The notes below the pieces were generated by a model. It was given only the letters and a program-made list of their open reading frames with translations, was not told the DNA's origin and searched no databases. This document shows, one piece after another, positions 53,519-64,000 of a stretch of 64,000 nucleotides of DNA. This DNA is from Blasia pusilla. Lineage: Eukaryota > Marchantiophyta > Marchantiopsida > Blasiales. The stretch is taken from NCBI GenBank assembly GCA_050084515.1, contig CM114271.1, forward strand, positions 33,418,001 to 33,482,000, given 5' to 3'. Each line of letters starts with the position of its first letter. Position 1 is the first letter of the stretch. The translations under genes were made by a program, and so were the position numbers.

Positions 53519-56500
53519 TCAGCTGCTCTGCCAGAAATTCGTGGAATCTTCTGCATAAAGTGTTCGGTCTTGAATTTCTAAATTAGCAATGTGCAGGTCC
53601 ACCATCCAAGCTTGAAAGCACTTGCACATTATAAGTAGCACTGGTAACAGCCACCAACTTTCCTCCACCCTACACACATAACCATAGATCCAGATCAGAT
53701 TAATAAGTACAGAATGTTTGGCATGATAAATTCCAAATTCACCAATTTCCAGTTGTGCAAAATTATTAGGATATCCTGAATTGGAACCAGAGGCAACAGA
53801 ATTCTCCCAGCTCTCTTGAACACCACTAGAAAAATCAACCTTTCTCAGCCAGGAAAATGAACCTTACCCGCTAAATCTGACTGTGTGTAAATCACCTTCA
53901 GGCAGCATCCGTGGAATAACATAATGGAAGAACCCGAATATCAAGGCCACAAACTGTAAAAAAACAATCACATGGGAATTAGGATTCTAGAAACATTTAT
54001 CCTAAAGCATTTATCCCATAATAACCATCTGAACTCACACTCTTTACAAGAAACACTCCCATGCTACAACCTATACTTGTCTTGCGATATCCATCTGAAA
54101 TGAAAGTGGTGATATCCAATTCAATGGATACTGATGGTGAAGAACTTCTACAGGAGTGACTACCTTGAAATAACCATTGACGCTTGTCAGGAACAACTTT
54201 GAAGGAAGCACTCTACACTATACAAACAGCCGTCGGGTAATGCTTGTTGACTCACCACATTGGCAAAAGAGGTAATATTCCATAGGGCATAAACCCGAGC
54301 TAACCCTGCTGCTCTCCGTGGGCCATGACTGAATAATGCATTGAGGCCCGCAGCACTGGGCAGCAATGATGCAAGAGGAAGTACCAAAAGAACCAAAAGA
54401 AATGCCTCCAAAGATATGGAAAAAAATTGTAGAAGTGTGAGCAATGTTAAGCTTAAATCTGCTAGAAGTAGCAAGGATATGATCAGTCCCACCGTCGCCT
54501 GCACCACAGTTACCCAAGTTACAATACATTCCTTTGATTCAAACAAGAACAGATTCACTAAAACATGTTTGAGACTAAGTTCTTCCAAATATTTAAAGGT
54601 GATTGAACTGCTTTCAAAGAATCGCCATGAAGGTCTCTCCTATTTCTATTCTTCAAATCAACATGTTCAAAAGCTCACCTGATGGCCAACTGGCCTCATG
54701 TTGCGCAATAGCAATGACAAAGGGAACAGTACATCCCACTTTTCTTCTAGAGAAGGTAGTGTTACGGCATCCAATATAGCTCCTCCAACTCTCCTGCCAG
54801 ATGCATTCATCTGAGAGTAACTCTCAGTTGACAAATATGGCCCTGGCAGGAAAGTTTCCTGACCATCCGCTGGTGGAGAGTTGTTTAATCTGGCAGATAC
54901 GCTTAGTCTGCAGAGTAACCCAACCAAGAAGTCCAATGAGCATTCCACATACAAAATATTAAAGCTCATGATGTTGAATTTAAGGTGCACATGGGCTACT
55001 ATACACTAAACCCTAAGCAGCCGAATCTCAAGCTTTACAAAAGAAACCTCAGAAGACTTGGGCACCTACTGTGCTCGAGGAGACTCTACCCCATCAGGGA
55101 CCTGCTGCATCGATGGTAGTTCTCGGGCCTCATTAAGAACAACACCCAGTTGATAATAGCCTGATGCAGTAGCCTGAAACCATGCTAAGTCCACTCGAAT
55201 GCCTTCTGAGTTGAAACACGGGTTGACATGGGAGTTCAACCAGTCATTCACTGGAGACAGAGTGTGGCGCAGAGAACCTCTCCTAACAGTCCGTAACTGT
55301 GCATTTAATCCCGCAACAAAACGGTACCAAACGGTGGGAGGTAGTGCCTGAATAAAGCCCAACACCAGACACATGATATATTCCAATACCCCATAGATCA
55401 GATGGACCAAATACTTCTCAACTTTCAATTTCTTCACTAACACCAAAAAGACTGGCAGATAAATTTATCCAAAAAATATGGCTACACCTGGGTAGGTAAA
55501 GGTAAGGAGCCTTCAAGACTCCAAGGTGCAATAAACTGTCGACGACAAAGGAAGAGCTTGAGCCTTTTCTCAGATACGAAATGGTAACATGATTTTAATA
55601 AATTGGAGTACTTGAAAGCAACAAAACTTTGAAAAGTAGGGAACAGTAGACCATTGCATAACATAAGGCAACCCACCTGAGAAATTAGACTTGTAAATAG
55701 ATTATCACTGTGAAGTGAGTAAGCAGCCATGTAGGTGCCATCCCCACCAAAGATGATAGACATAGGCAGCCTCTGCAACAATCGGGGTGGAAGGTCAGAC
55801 CTCTTCTCATCTCCTCCCGAGAACACATCGATGTAAGCCAAAATAAGATCTGGTGTGGCTGCCACCTGCCCAAGCAACAAAGAGAGTGAGTGAATGAGGT
55901 CAAACCCTTCGCTCATGGCCCACTGATACTACCATAGACCTTCAGAGGAATCATCAAGACTTCACCCATTCAGAGAGGCATAGAAGTCACTCATTCAACC
56001 TGCGCTTCAACACATGTAATCATTACCAAAGCAGTACCTAAACCCTAACACCAGTCTTGATTCCTTATGAACTTCACATTCATATTTCCCTTCAACTACC
56101 AGAATTACATCAATGTATGACTCTGGGTACAATAACATAGCAACTTAAATGCCAGAATATAGGAGTGAGTAAATTCACCACATGCAAGCCTATGCTCAAA
56201 TGTTAAGAGCCACTATTTTCTGGAAGACAATGATACCAAACCCTGGAGATTATCACTCTACTGTTAATCTGAAGGATAGCTGTGAAGAGGTACCAGGATG
56301 GCTTCCTCACCCAATGCTAAACTCTTAAAACAGGCCAAATTTTGCTAAATAAGGCACTCAGATATATACAAGGTCTTTACTTAGCTCTGCGTTGAAGAAA
56401 CCACTATTATGAAGCAACAAATATTGAATCATAAGCACGGTTAATATAACTGACCTTCAAGCCTTCATAAAGTGCTCGTGAGCGACATGATCGCAGACAG

Positions 56501-59500
56501 GCATGATCATACTCTGACCGAACATACTCACGCAGTTGTTGAACCTTCTTTCGGCGTCTCCATTGCTGCCAGTGCCATGCAAAAGGGTATGCAAGCACAG
56601 ACAATATACTATGGACAGACCCCTCCCACCATTGATAGGCCGCCAAGCTATTGATCTCCTCCACAAATCTGTTATATGCATCCTCATAACTGCACAAGAA
56701 GGTGTGATGAAACTGAATCAGCACCAGAAAGCCAATAATGGCAATTCCTGTGACTTACGTCTTCATATGAAATTAGCTTGCTAACCAAAGATGAGTTACA
56801 AGTGCCTTTTTACTTGAGATACATACTAAGCTCAAGGTTACATAAACACACAAAATGTGTAGCCAATTGCTGAACATGACATCTGTTCCAGAACAGTGTC
56901 TTACATTATATTCTAAACATGCTACAAAGAGTAAATTAGCTGTCACAATTTCAACAACTACTAGCCTTTCATCATGAGTCAAATGTGTGTAATAAAATGA
57001 TACTGACTGATGCTTTAACTGATAAAAAATCCTGGACATCATCAGGCCAAACTATCCAAGATCCATTTATTTATTTGATAATGGACAACTGAGCAAACAG
57101 AAACCACCCATCTTACACAAGTTCAACGATCTGCTCAGCAGGTGAATGGGGAAGATGCCATGGCTCGCCAAACGAATTGCAGCCCATGAAGAACACTCGA
57201 TGTACATGACTTTGGGACTCTTCTACACGCGTAGTTTCTAGGACCTGAAGACAAAGTAATCGCAAAAATGTTTAATGTCCACAACAACATACTACCAATA
57301 ATGCTCTTTGGCGACCAGAGAACCACGTACATTTTACCTATTGATCTCCTCCTACAACAACATACTACCAACATTTTACCACCTACATTTTAGTGCTCTT
57401 TGGCGACCAGAGAACAGAAATAATCATTTGCAGTGCAGTAATTTTTACACAATAGAATGAGTTAACTCACTCAGTAAAATGTGATTAGAGATAATGTAAC
57501 TAAACAGTAAGTTCAGCAGTAGGTTTGGAGAAGTTGAAGGAGTCAAAAGTTGAAATTACCTCATTCAAGGACTCCAAGAAGGGGAAGGAGTGGTCAATGT
57601 GAGCACCAGTTGGAACTGGGGCAGGACCAGAAAAATCATCATTCCCCATAAGTTTCATTCGAGCGACACTGAGAACAAGAGCTAAAATAACAAGTGAACT
57701 CGAGAGGAAGACAGTGAAAAGCAGAGGTCCACCAAGGTTGTAGATCAGTTCTTCTATTGGTGTATGACAATTTGGCATACGATACTTTTCCGACAAGCAC
57801 TGATATGGACAAGACGGTTCTGTTACGCCTCCTGCAGAATATATCCAGTACAAAAACGGTTTCATGTCATAATATAGCACTTCAAGACAGGATGCTAGAA
57901 AGTAACAAATCTTACTGAATTGACAAACAAAGTATCAAATTACAAGAACGTAAACGCACAAACCTCGGACATAGGTGAAGCTAGCTCTCCGAGGCAATTC
58001 TATAGTTGGACAAGGTAAACACAATCTGATGTCAGAACCCGTTTGATTCTTGAACGTACCAACTGGGCATTCCTGCACACCAGCTCCACAGATCCAACCC
58101 CCCATCCCCACAAAGCCCTAATTAGATCTCTCTAGAGCGGCCTCTGATTTTCATGAATGTATCACCTTTGAAGTGTGTCAAGAGGGCAAAAGTCAGAGTC
58201 CCAAAACCTCCACACAGGGTCAAACAAAATACTTCACCATCCATGCAAACCACTCAATAAAGCACAAAGAATAGATTCTAACATAACCAAATGAAGCAAC
58301 TTCAAGAAAGAAAACACACAAGGACCTCACCTCACAGAATATACCATGGAGTCCTTTGGGGCATTCTCTACCAGTTATTGTACCATCACTTCCACCGAAA
58401 CCACTGTCACTTCCTGTCCCCCCTCTAACTCATGACAAGCCCAGGTAAGAACTTCTATAAGCTTTGACAGTTTCCACATCAATAAGGCAATGGCATTAAC
58501 AGCCACATGACACTAGTTGCACACATCCAAATTACCAATCAAAGTGATCGCATGACATCAATCAATATGAACTGAAAATGACTGAATTGTATAAACACAT
58601 GCTTCATGTAGGGCAGGCTACAACCTCATTCTACTCAAAGAGCCTAGTGGGAAGAGACAAGGTTCTAGCTACCTTGCATGAAGGTATCCTTCGACATTCG
58701 CAACGGCTAAGTAATCTTCACCCGTGGCAATATTTGACCAATGAAAATGAACCCTGCCACCAGCCCCACCACCACCTCCTACCGGACCGCCATGGCCTCC
58801 AGCACTTGAAAGCAAAGATCCATTTTGGAGTGTTAGACTCTGCAGAAAAAGTAAAAGACTTCCCCCCGATCCCCCCCCAGGGCCTCCAGTTGCTTTCTCA
58901 GCTACCAGCTCACTAGAGCTTTCCCCATCCACTGTAAGAGCCCCTGAAATGTCCAGGCTCGACAACGGATGGTCCAATGATCCCAACACTGCAAAAACGA
59001 ATGTAAACTTTCAGCAACGCATACACTTTAATAGTTTAACTAACTATTCATCCTCCACAACATAAAAATAAAAAAATGTCCATGGAATAATGTCCACATA
59101 CAGACTAATAATGGAAAGAATGAACAAGTCGCCAATGTTTCTCTTGTAGCACTGTAATTGGACTTTCATCTCCCATGTTTTCCAGGATTTAAATTATTTT
59201 AGAAACCAACAAAAATCAGAACATTGTCCATACTGACACCTTTGAAAGTACTTCAACCAACCATCGACAGGTCTTGCGAGAAGAGTAAGTATAGGACTAA
59301 AAAGGAAAAGATTGAATCATTCAAATTATCTTCAAATGGTGATACTGGATCACTGGTGGACTTCAAGAAATGGAATAACTGGTACTTGAAGTCAGCAACT
59401 AAATCAAGTAGACGACTTAACCAAGAGATGAGTCACTTTCGTAGGTGAGAAAATATCCCTGAAGCCTATTTAACAGAGCAGAGCCTCTACTGAATTGCAT

Positions 59501-62500
59501 CATAAGGCAACTCCGGGCCTTTGGTACCTTGTAGAAGTTTAAATATATCCTGTCAGACTTACTTTCTATGAAAGAGGGTAAACTAAATGACAGTCAGACA
59601 GTCATGATTCACATTTTAAGATGGACCTCCAACAATCTCATGAACAAGATTCTTTACCAATTGCAGCAAAAATGAAAGGGTACATCTTGATTTTCTTTGG
59701 ACGATAACCTATCATAAGGTTTTCTTACTCACTACAGATTAAAGATAAACTGAAATTTTTAATCTCATCATAGTTTCACTTTCTCAATTTACTTTGACTC
59801 GCTGCAGTTGTATTTTCCTGTTTTTTTTATTGCAACACATTCAGTTATCCAACTTGTACTGGAACACAGCAAATCCCTCCACCATTCATGGACATACTCT
59901 CCATTTAAGAAATTTGGAGATGCTCAATAATAACACAAGAGCTGCCCATTACCGATAATTCCACCACCCGAAGTAATTATTCCACTGCTTGAATTACCAC
60001 TGCCACTCCCAAGCTCACATGGCAGACTCTGATCCCCGTATTCAACTCCACCTTCTGCCCAGCTCCCATTGAAGAATCCTCGCCCTCCCTTTCCACCATG
60101 ACCCCCTCCTCCAGCAGCATATGTTTCAGACATCTCACCCTTCCCTAATCCACCTTTGCATCCTGCATACAGTATTGCCATCTTAAGACATGAGTTACTC
60201 ACTTCAATCTGTCAGTACCTGACAAAAGACACTATCCCAGATCAGAAGATGTCTCAATACACACATCCTTCATCAGCAACATAATCTACATAAAATAGAA
60301 ACGGAAAAAACCTTTCGACCGATACAGTGATGTCGAAACATTAAAGACAAACTTTCACGAACCCCAGCCAGAGGCAGTAAGAAGTCCATGAGCACTGATA
60401 GAGACAGTCCTTGTTCGTTGTGCATGCACCACACTACCCTTGACTGTACCATCTATGTATATATCTTCAACTCGGCACACCTGCAGTGCCAAACATCCAC
60501 TTTCTTTCCATTAGCAGGCAACTAGGAGGAAGATCCAGCTACAGTCCCTTAAAATTCCGTTGAAGACACAGAAAATGCTTTTTCTTCTCTTATAACGCTC
60601 TGTACTTAATGTCACTAAACTGGTCCTTAGATTTGTCCTTATCAAGGTTAAGATATGCGCATTCAGCTCAAACTGTAGGATATGCAGGACTACTAAAAAA
60701 AGGACAACCGTTAGCAGCTGTCACCACCTTGACAATGGTTTTCAGCCACTACACAGGCATTCATATATTTTAAAATTCACACTGAAGGAGGATGAGACTG
60801 GTCAATAAGACAGACAGTACCATATGGAGGAATTATAACCCAGGAGGGCCTGAAAATAACAGCTACTCTCTCTCTCGTCTCAATCACCTTGACAGGTCTC
60901 CTTGTATTTGCACTCCTTAATTTGCAGTAAAACGTCAGGGTAAGAGAAGCAGCAGTCTTCCTTGTAGAATGACCAGATTTTAAGAAATTAAAAAATGCAG
61001 GATGTCAATAGGAAAGTTTATCTACACCACTGTCTGCCTCACACAAAGATTTAAAGAGTTGACCAATTTGCGATGAATCACATCATCTACACACTGTGAA
61101 ACAAGAAAATGGACGTATTCAAAAAGGCTGTAGTATTTGGGACAAAGGCATGTATCGCTTTTCCCAGGAAACAGACATGCACACATATGGACAGCCCTTG
61201 AGGTCCTGGCATTTACCTCAACTCTGTACTGTCGCTTCAAGAAGCATCCAGTTCTTTTCATAAATTTCTTGGTCATAGGGATCAGACGCATGGGTAATTG
61301 TATGTAGAAGGTTGCTAATTTAAGAGTTTATTATCTGGAAGCTTAAGATAAGAGTGCCAAACGTCTCTCTGGCTGAATTACGTTTGGTACGGCAGTGTGT
61401 TTGGGGTCTGATTGCTCCAATGTTGGGTGCACGCCTGTCACTGTTTTGTCCATCCCATGAACTCTCATCTCCTTGAACACTAAATTAATTCCTTCAGTCT
61501 TGAAATACAACCCATCTTATTTCAACACAGATGTTTCAAGACCAAGTTTTATCCGGCCAAATTCACTACAAAATAATTTAGAACCTGCACAACTACTTTT
61601 TCTAATAATTGTCCACTTACAGTGAGGATGCGTTGCGTCTCATCTTTGACATTTCTCTCTTTCTATTCCACAATCCCGAAAATCCAACAAGTTCAAAACT
61701 TCTAAAAAACCCCTGACAGTTGCACTCAAGCCTAGACTAGAGTATATAGTACTCTGTTCATCAGTACTCGTAAGAAGATTGCTACAAATGACAGAAAATT
61801 CACCAATATACGTCATGTCAAGTTACAATAATTACAGGCCATTACACACAGTATTTTAAACAGCTTCAATCCCGTGTTGTAGTTAACCTTTCTTCTGTTA
61901 TGTTATTGGGATTGCTGGAGACCTCTTCCAAATAGATCGAAAAAATCATTAGACATTAACACATTAATACTCTCCTTCAGCAATCTTTTTTCTTCATGCG
62001 CATGGATAAGACTGACAAAAATCACAATCTAGAGGATTCATAGGGCAAACCTGTAGTGTGAAAGGGGATGACGTATTTAGTGTACAATCTTCAGAGGGAT
62101 TGATCACTTCATCTGGGCACGTAGTTCGCAAACAATGCACACGGGAGGTCCTGAATACCGCATTTGATGAATCATGTGGAGGTAACATAAAAAAACTATT
62201 AATATGGAAAAGAAAGAAGCACTGCACCAGGGATGGACTCACTTATGAGAGAATATAAAAATTTCAAACTGCCAACGCCGAAATAATAGAAAGATACCCA
62301 TCAAAGTATCTGAACAAGGTTCAGGCACGTATTATACATCACATCATAAGACATTCATGTCATATTCAGGCTGTCTATAGACTATTATCAATGGTGAAGT
62401 ACAACTCACTCATCACTTAATGGTGAGTTGTAGTCCAATGGTGCTTGTAGTATTGAGCCAGATCCGACCTACAATGATTGATTAGAACAATCCCCTGTTT

Positions 62501-63964
62501 AGATAACAGAAGAATTTAAAATTCCAGATTGTTCAACAGGGATGAAAATATGTGGTAGGACTGCAACTGAAATAAAACAAACAGGTTGAAGATCACGTGG
62601 CACCAACTGATTTCACGATTATCAGTATCCTTAACTATCAGGACTAAGTACACCAGAGAAGTTGAAGATACATTACATAGAGAGTAAAGAAAAGTGAGAG
62701 GAATAGTCGCTCTGCTTCAATGATATCTCCTGTGCCATTCAATCTCAAAAGTCCTTGACCATGCAATCCCAGGTTGGAATTAGACGAAATTACAGAACCC
62801 TCCTGAACCAGCAAGGAAAGATACTGCATTAAGTCCAATCAAGGTCATGCTAAGTGCAGTCATATTTGTAAATGAAGAATCATGTGCTGCTTCCCATAAA
62901 CATGCAGAGGATGAGAATACATGAACTTCCTGGAAACAGAATGCCAAACTTCTTCCAATCCATTTTTCTCAGGTGGGCCCGAGCCTTACAAGACGGCAGC
63001 TTTACAAGAGTATGGACAACTCATGAAACCACATGGTATTACCCAAAATTATCACTAGTCCCACATCCCATGACAAAAAGTTGTGGCCTGATGCCCTAAG
63101 ACTCTGTAACAGACTTCCAAAGGACTGAAAATTTGCAGAAAACACTCCAATAGGAAACTCAAATTAGATACTGTTAGTTTGGCTTCCTGAAGAACATACT
63201 CTTAATACAGCGATACTGCTGGCCTCCAGCTCTGAAGTGCCCGTCATCGAATCTGAGCCACCCTCAATCTGCAGAATTGAGTTCACCATATACAGCATTT
63301 TCACTTGAAGCTTCAGAGCACCATAGACCTACACACAATTAGGGGACATCCAGAAGTTAAAAGCAGGTAAAGGAGATGTTGTGCATCATTTTTTTACCTA
63401 GTACTACATGCTTAACTAGCACTTACCCGAGATCAGGTAAAAGTGAAAACAGTTCCACCTGATCCCACATTTCTTCAAAATGACGCTATGAGTACGATTG
63501 ACGAGGTTTCAAACTGCTGGTAACAGGTTAAATCCAACAGTGTTAACTTTGGACAAAAGTTGGTTTTGTAAAGAGAGAGAAGAATTACTTTCAGATAGCA
63601 TTACTTGAAAACCTGCTCAAAACTAGATTTTGATTCTCGGATAGAAAGAGACATGACAGGAGGATGTTCTCTCCACAGGATCCAGAATAAATAAATTACA
63701 AAACTTGTGGGCAATTTCTTTTGACAAGGTTCCAGTGGATTCTGTTACTCCTCAAAGCACCACAAAGTACTTAATGCAATTGCTAATGATTCTTCCTTTG
63801 CATCAAGTCTGAACATGAGATGAGGAACTTTGATAAACACATACCATAATAGTTCCGTCAGTCATTAGAACCTCTTCTGCCACCACCTCAAACTCTGAGC
63901 TCGAATAATGAGCCAAGCCAAAGCTTAGTAAGGCACCAGATGCAATTGTTAACTGTCCACGAAC
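53519..63964 (-). CDS. Glycine-rich multi-pass membrane protein, C-terminal 1,063 codons (19 exons, 5' partial)
   Basis: Homologous, from motif recognition, to the plant family of Arabidopsis At5g11700/At4g32920/At5g47020, large proteins of unknown function. Exons in transcript order: 63964-63845, 63328-63200, 62802-62677, 62468-62410, 62150-62051, 60480-60363, 60162-59953, 58988-58673, 58424-58331, 58072-57964, 57831-57560, 57244-57117, 56689-56455, 55865-55677, 55347-55070, 54907-54679, 54498-54256, 53953-53868, 53669-53519. They total 3,192 nt, stay in one frame and end at TGA 53,519-53,521 (LYAEDSTNFWQSS). The extracellular-like half has Gly-rich blocks (AAGGGGHGGKGGRGFFNGSW, ELGSGSGN, GGPVGGGGGAGGRVHFHWSN) and Cys-rich ECPVGTFKN...CLPCP. 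Then come a membrane helix (FTVFLSSSLVILALVLSVAR), a cytosolic-like region (RSEYDHACLRSCRSRALYEG, FSGGDEKRSDLPPRL) and several C-terminal helices (ATVGLIISLLLLADLSLTLL). Exon edges use GT-AG; the donor at 60,362 (GTTCGT) is weak. The 5' end, including any signal peptide, lies beyond 64,000. Confidence 0.9.
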
Positions 63965-64000
63965 CTGAGGACTCCAAATGTATTCTGTTAATCAAACCGA
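63965..64000 (-). other. Intron of the glycine-rich membrane protein gene
   Basis: The last 36 bases read, on the minus strand, as an intron ending in GGAGTCCTCAG, the acceptor of the first exon seen. The gene continues past the window. Confidence 0.7.

Overview
This window looks like nuclear DNA of a land plant. The evidence is a complete UDP-glucose 6-dehydrogenase of the plant type, an intron-bearing tRNA-Tyr, a 19-exon stretch of a plant-specific glycine-rich membrane protein family, and a very high load of decayed LTR retrotransposons primed by initiator tRNA-Met. The intron-free, GC-rich UGD and the kinds of repeats present make a seedless plant (bryophyte, lycophyte or fern) more likely than a flowering plant, but I cannot name the species.

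Layout. 1-5.3 kb: minus-strand Ty3/gypsy relic (element A) with gag, zinc knuckle, protease, a C5 cytosine DNA methyltransferase (DNMT) and the start of reverse transcriptase (RT). 5.5-10.5 kb: an LTR-like repeat (R3), then a second Ty3/gypsy element (B) with a 1.0-kb LTR, primer binding site, gag, protease, RT and RNase H but no integrase. 10.5-13.0 kb: unknown decayed ORFs, a dispersed repeat (R1), a GC-rich palindromic minisatellite and a CT microsatellite. 13.4-17.8 kb: element C, a rearranged relative of A with its protease-DNMT-RT(N) part inverted relative to RT(C)-RNase H-integrase, plus a nested 416-bp hAT-like element in the DNMT. 17.8-25.2 kb: R1 copies, two solo LTRs in opposite orientation, more short GC-rich terminal-inverted-repeat elements, and a deletion derivative of the element-B LTR family. 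26.0-27.5 kb: UGD. 29.7-31.9 kb: decayed hAT transposase. 32-42.7 kb: gene-poor repeats. 44.0-45.2 kb: an unrecognised Ser/Arg-rich ORF. 47.3 kb: tRNA-Tyr. 47.9-49.1 kb: element D, a third DNMT-bearing fragment. 49.5-50 kb: possible LINE remnant. 53.5-64 kb: C-terminal 1,063 codons of the glycine-rich membrane protein gene, whose 5' exons lie beyond the window.

The main discovery candidate is the DNMT domain embedded between protease and RT of a Ty3/gypsy polyprotein. It occurs in three separate copies (A, C, D), so it belongs to the family and is not a chance insertion. All three copies are broken. The three probable host genes (UGD, the membrane protein, tRNA-Tyr) are unrelated in function; no operon-like logic links them.
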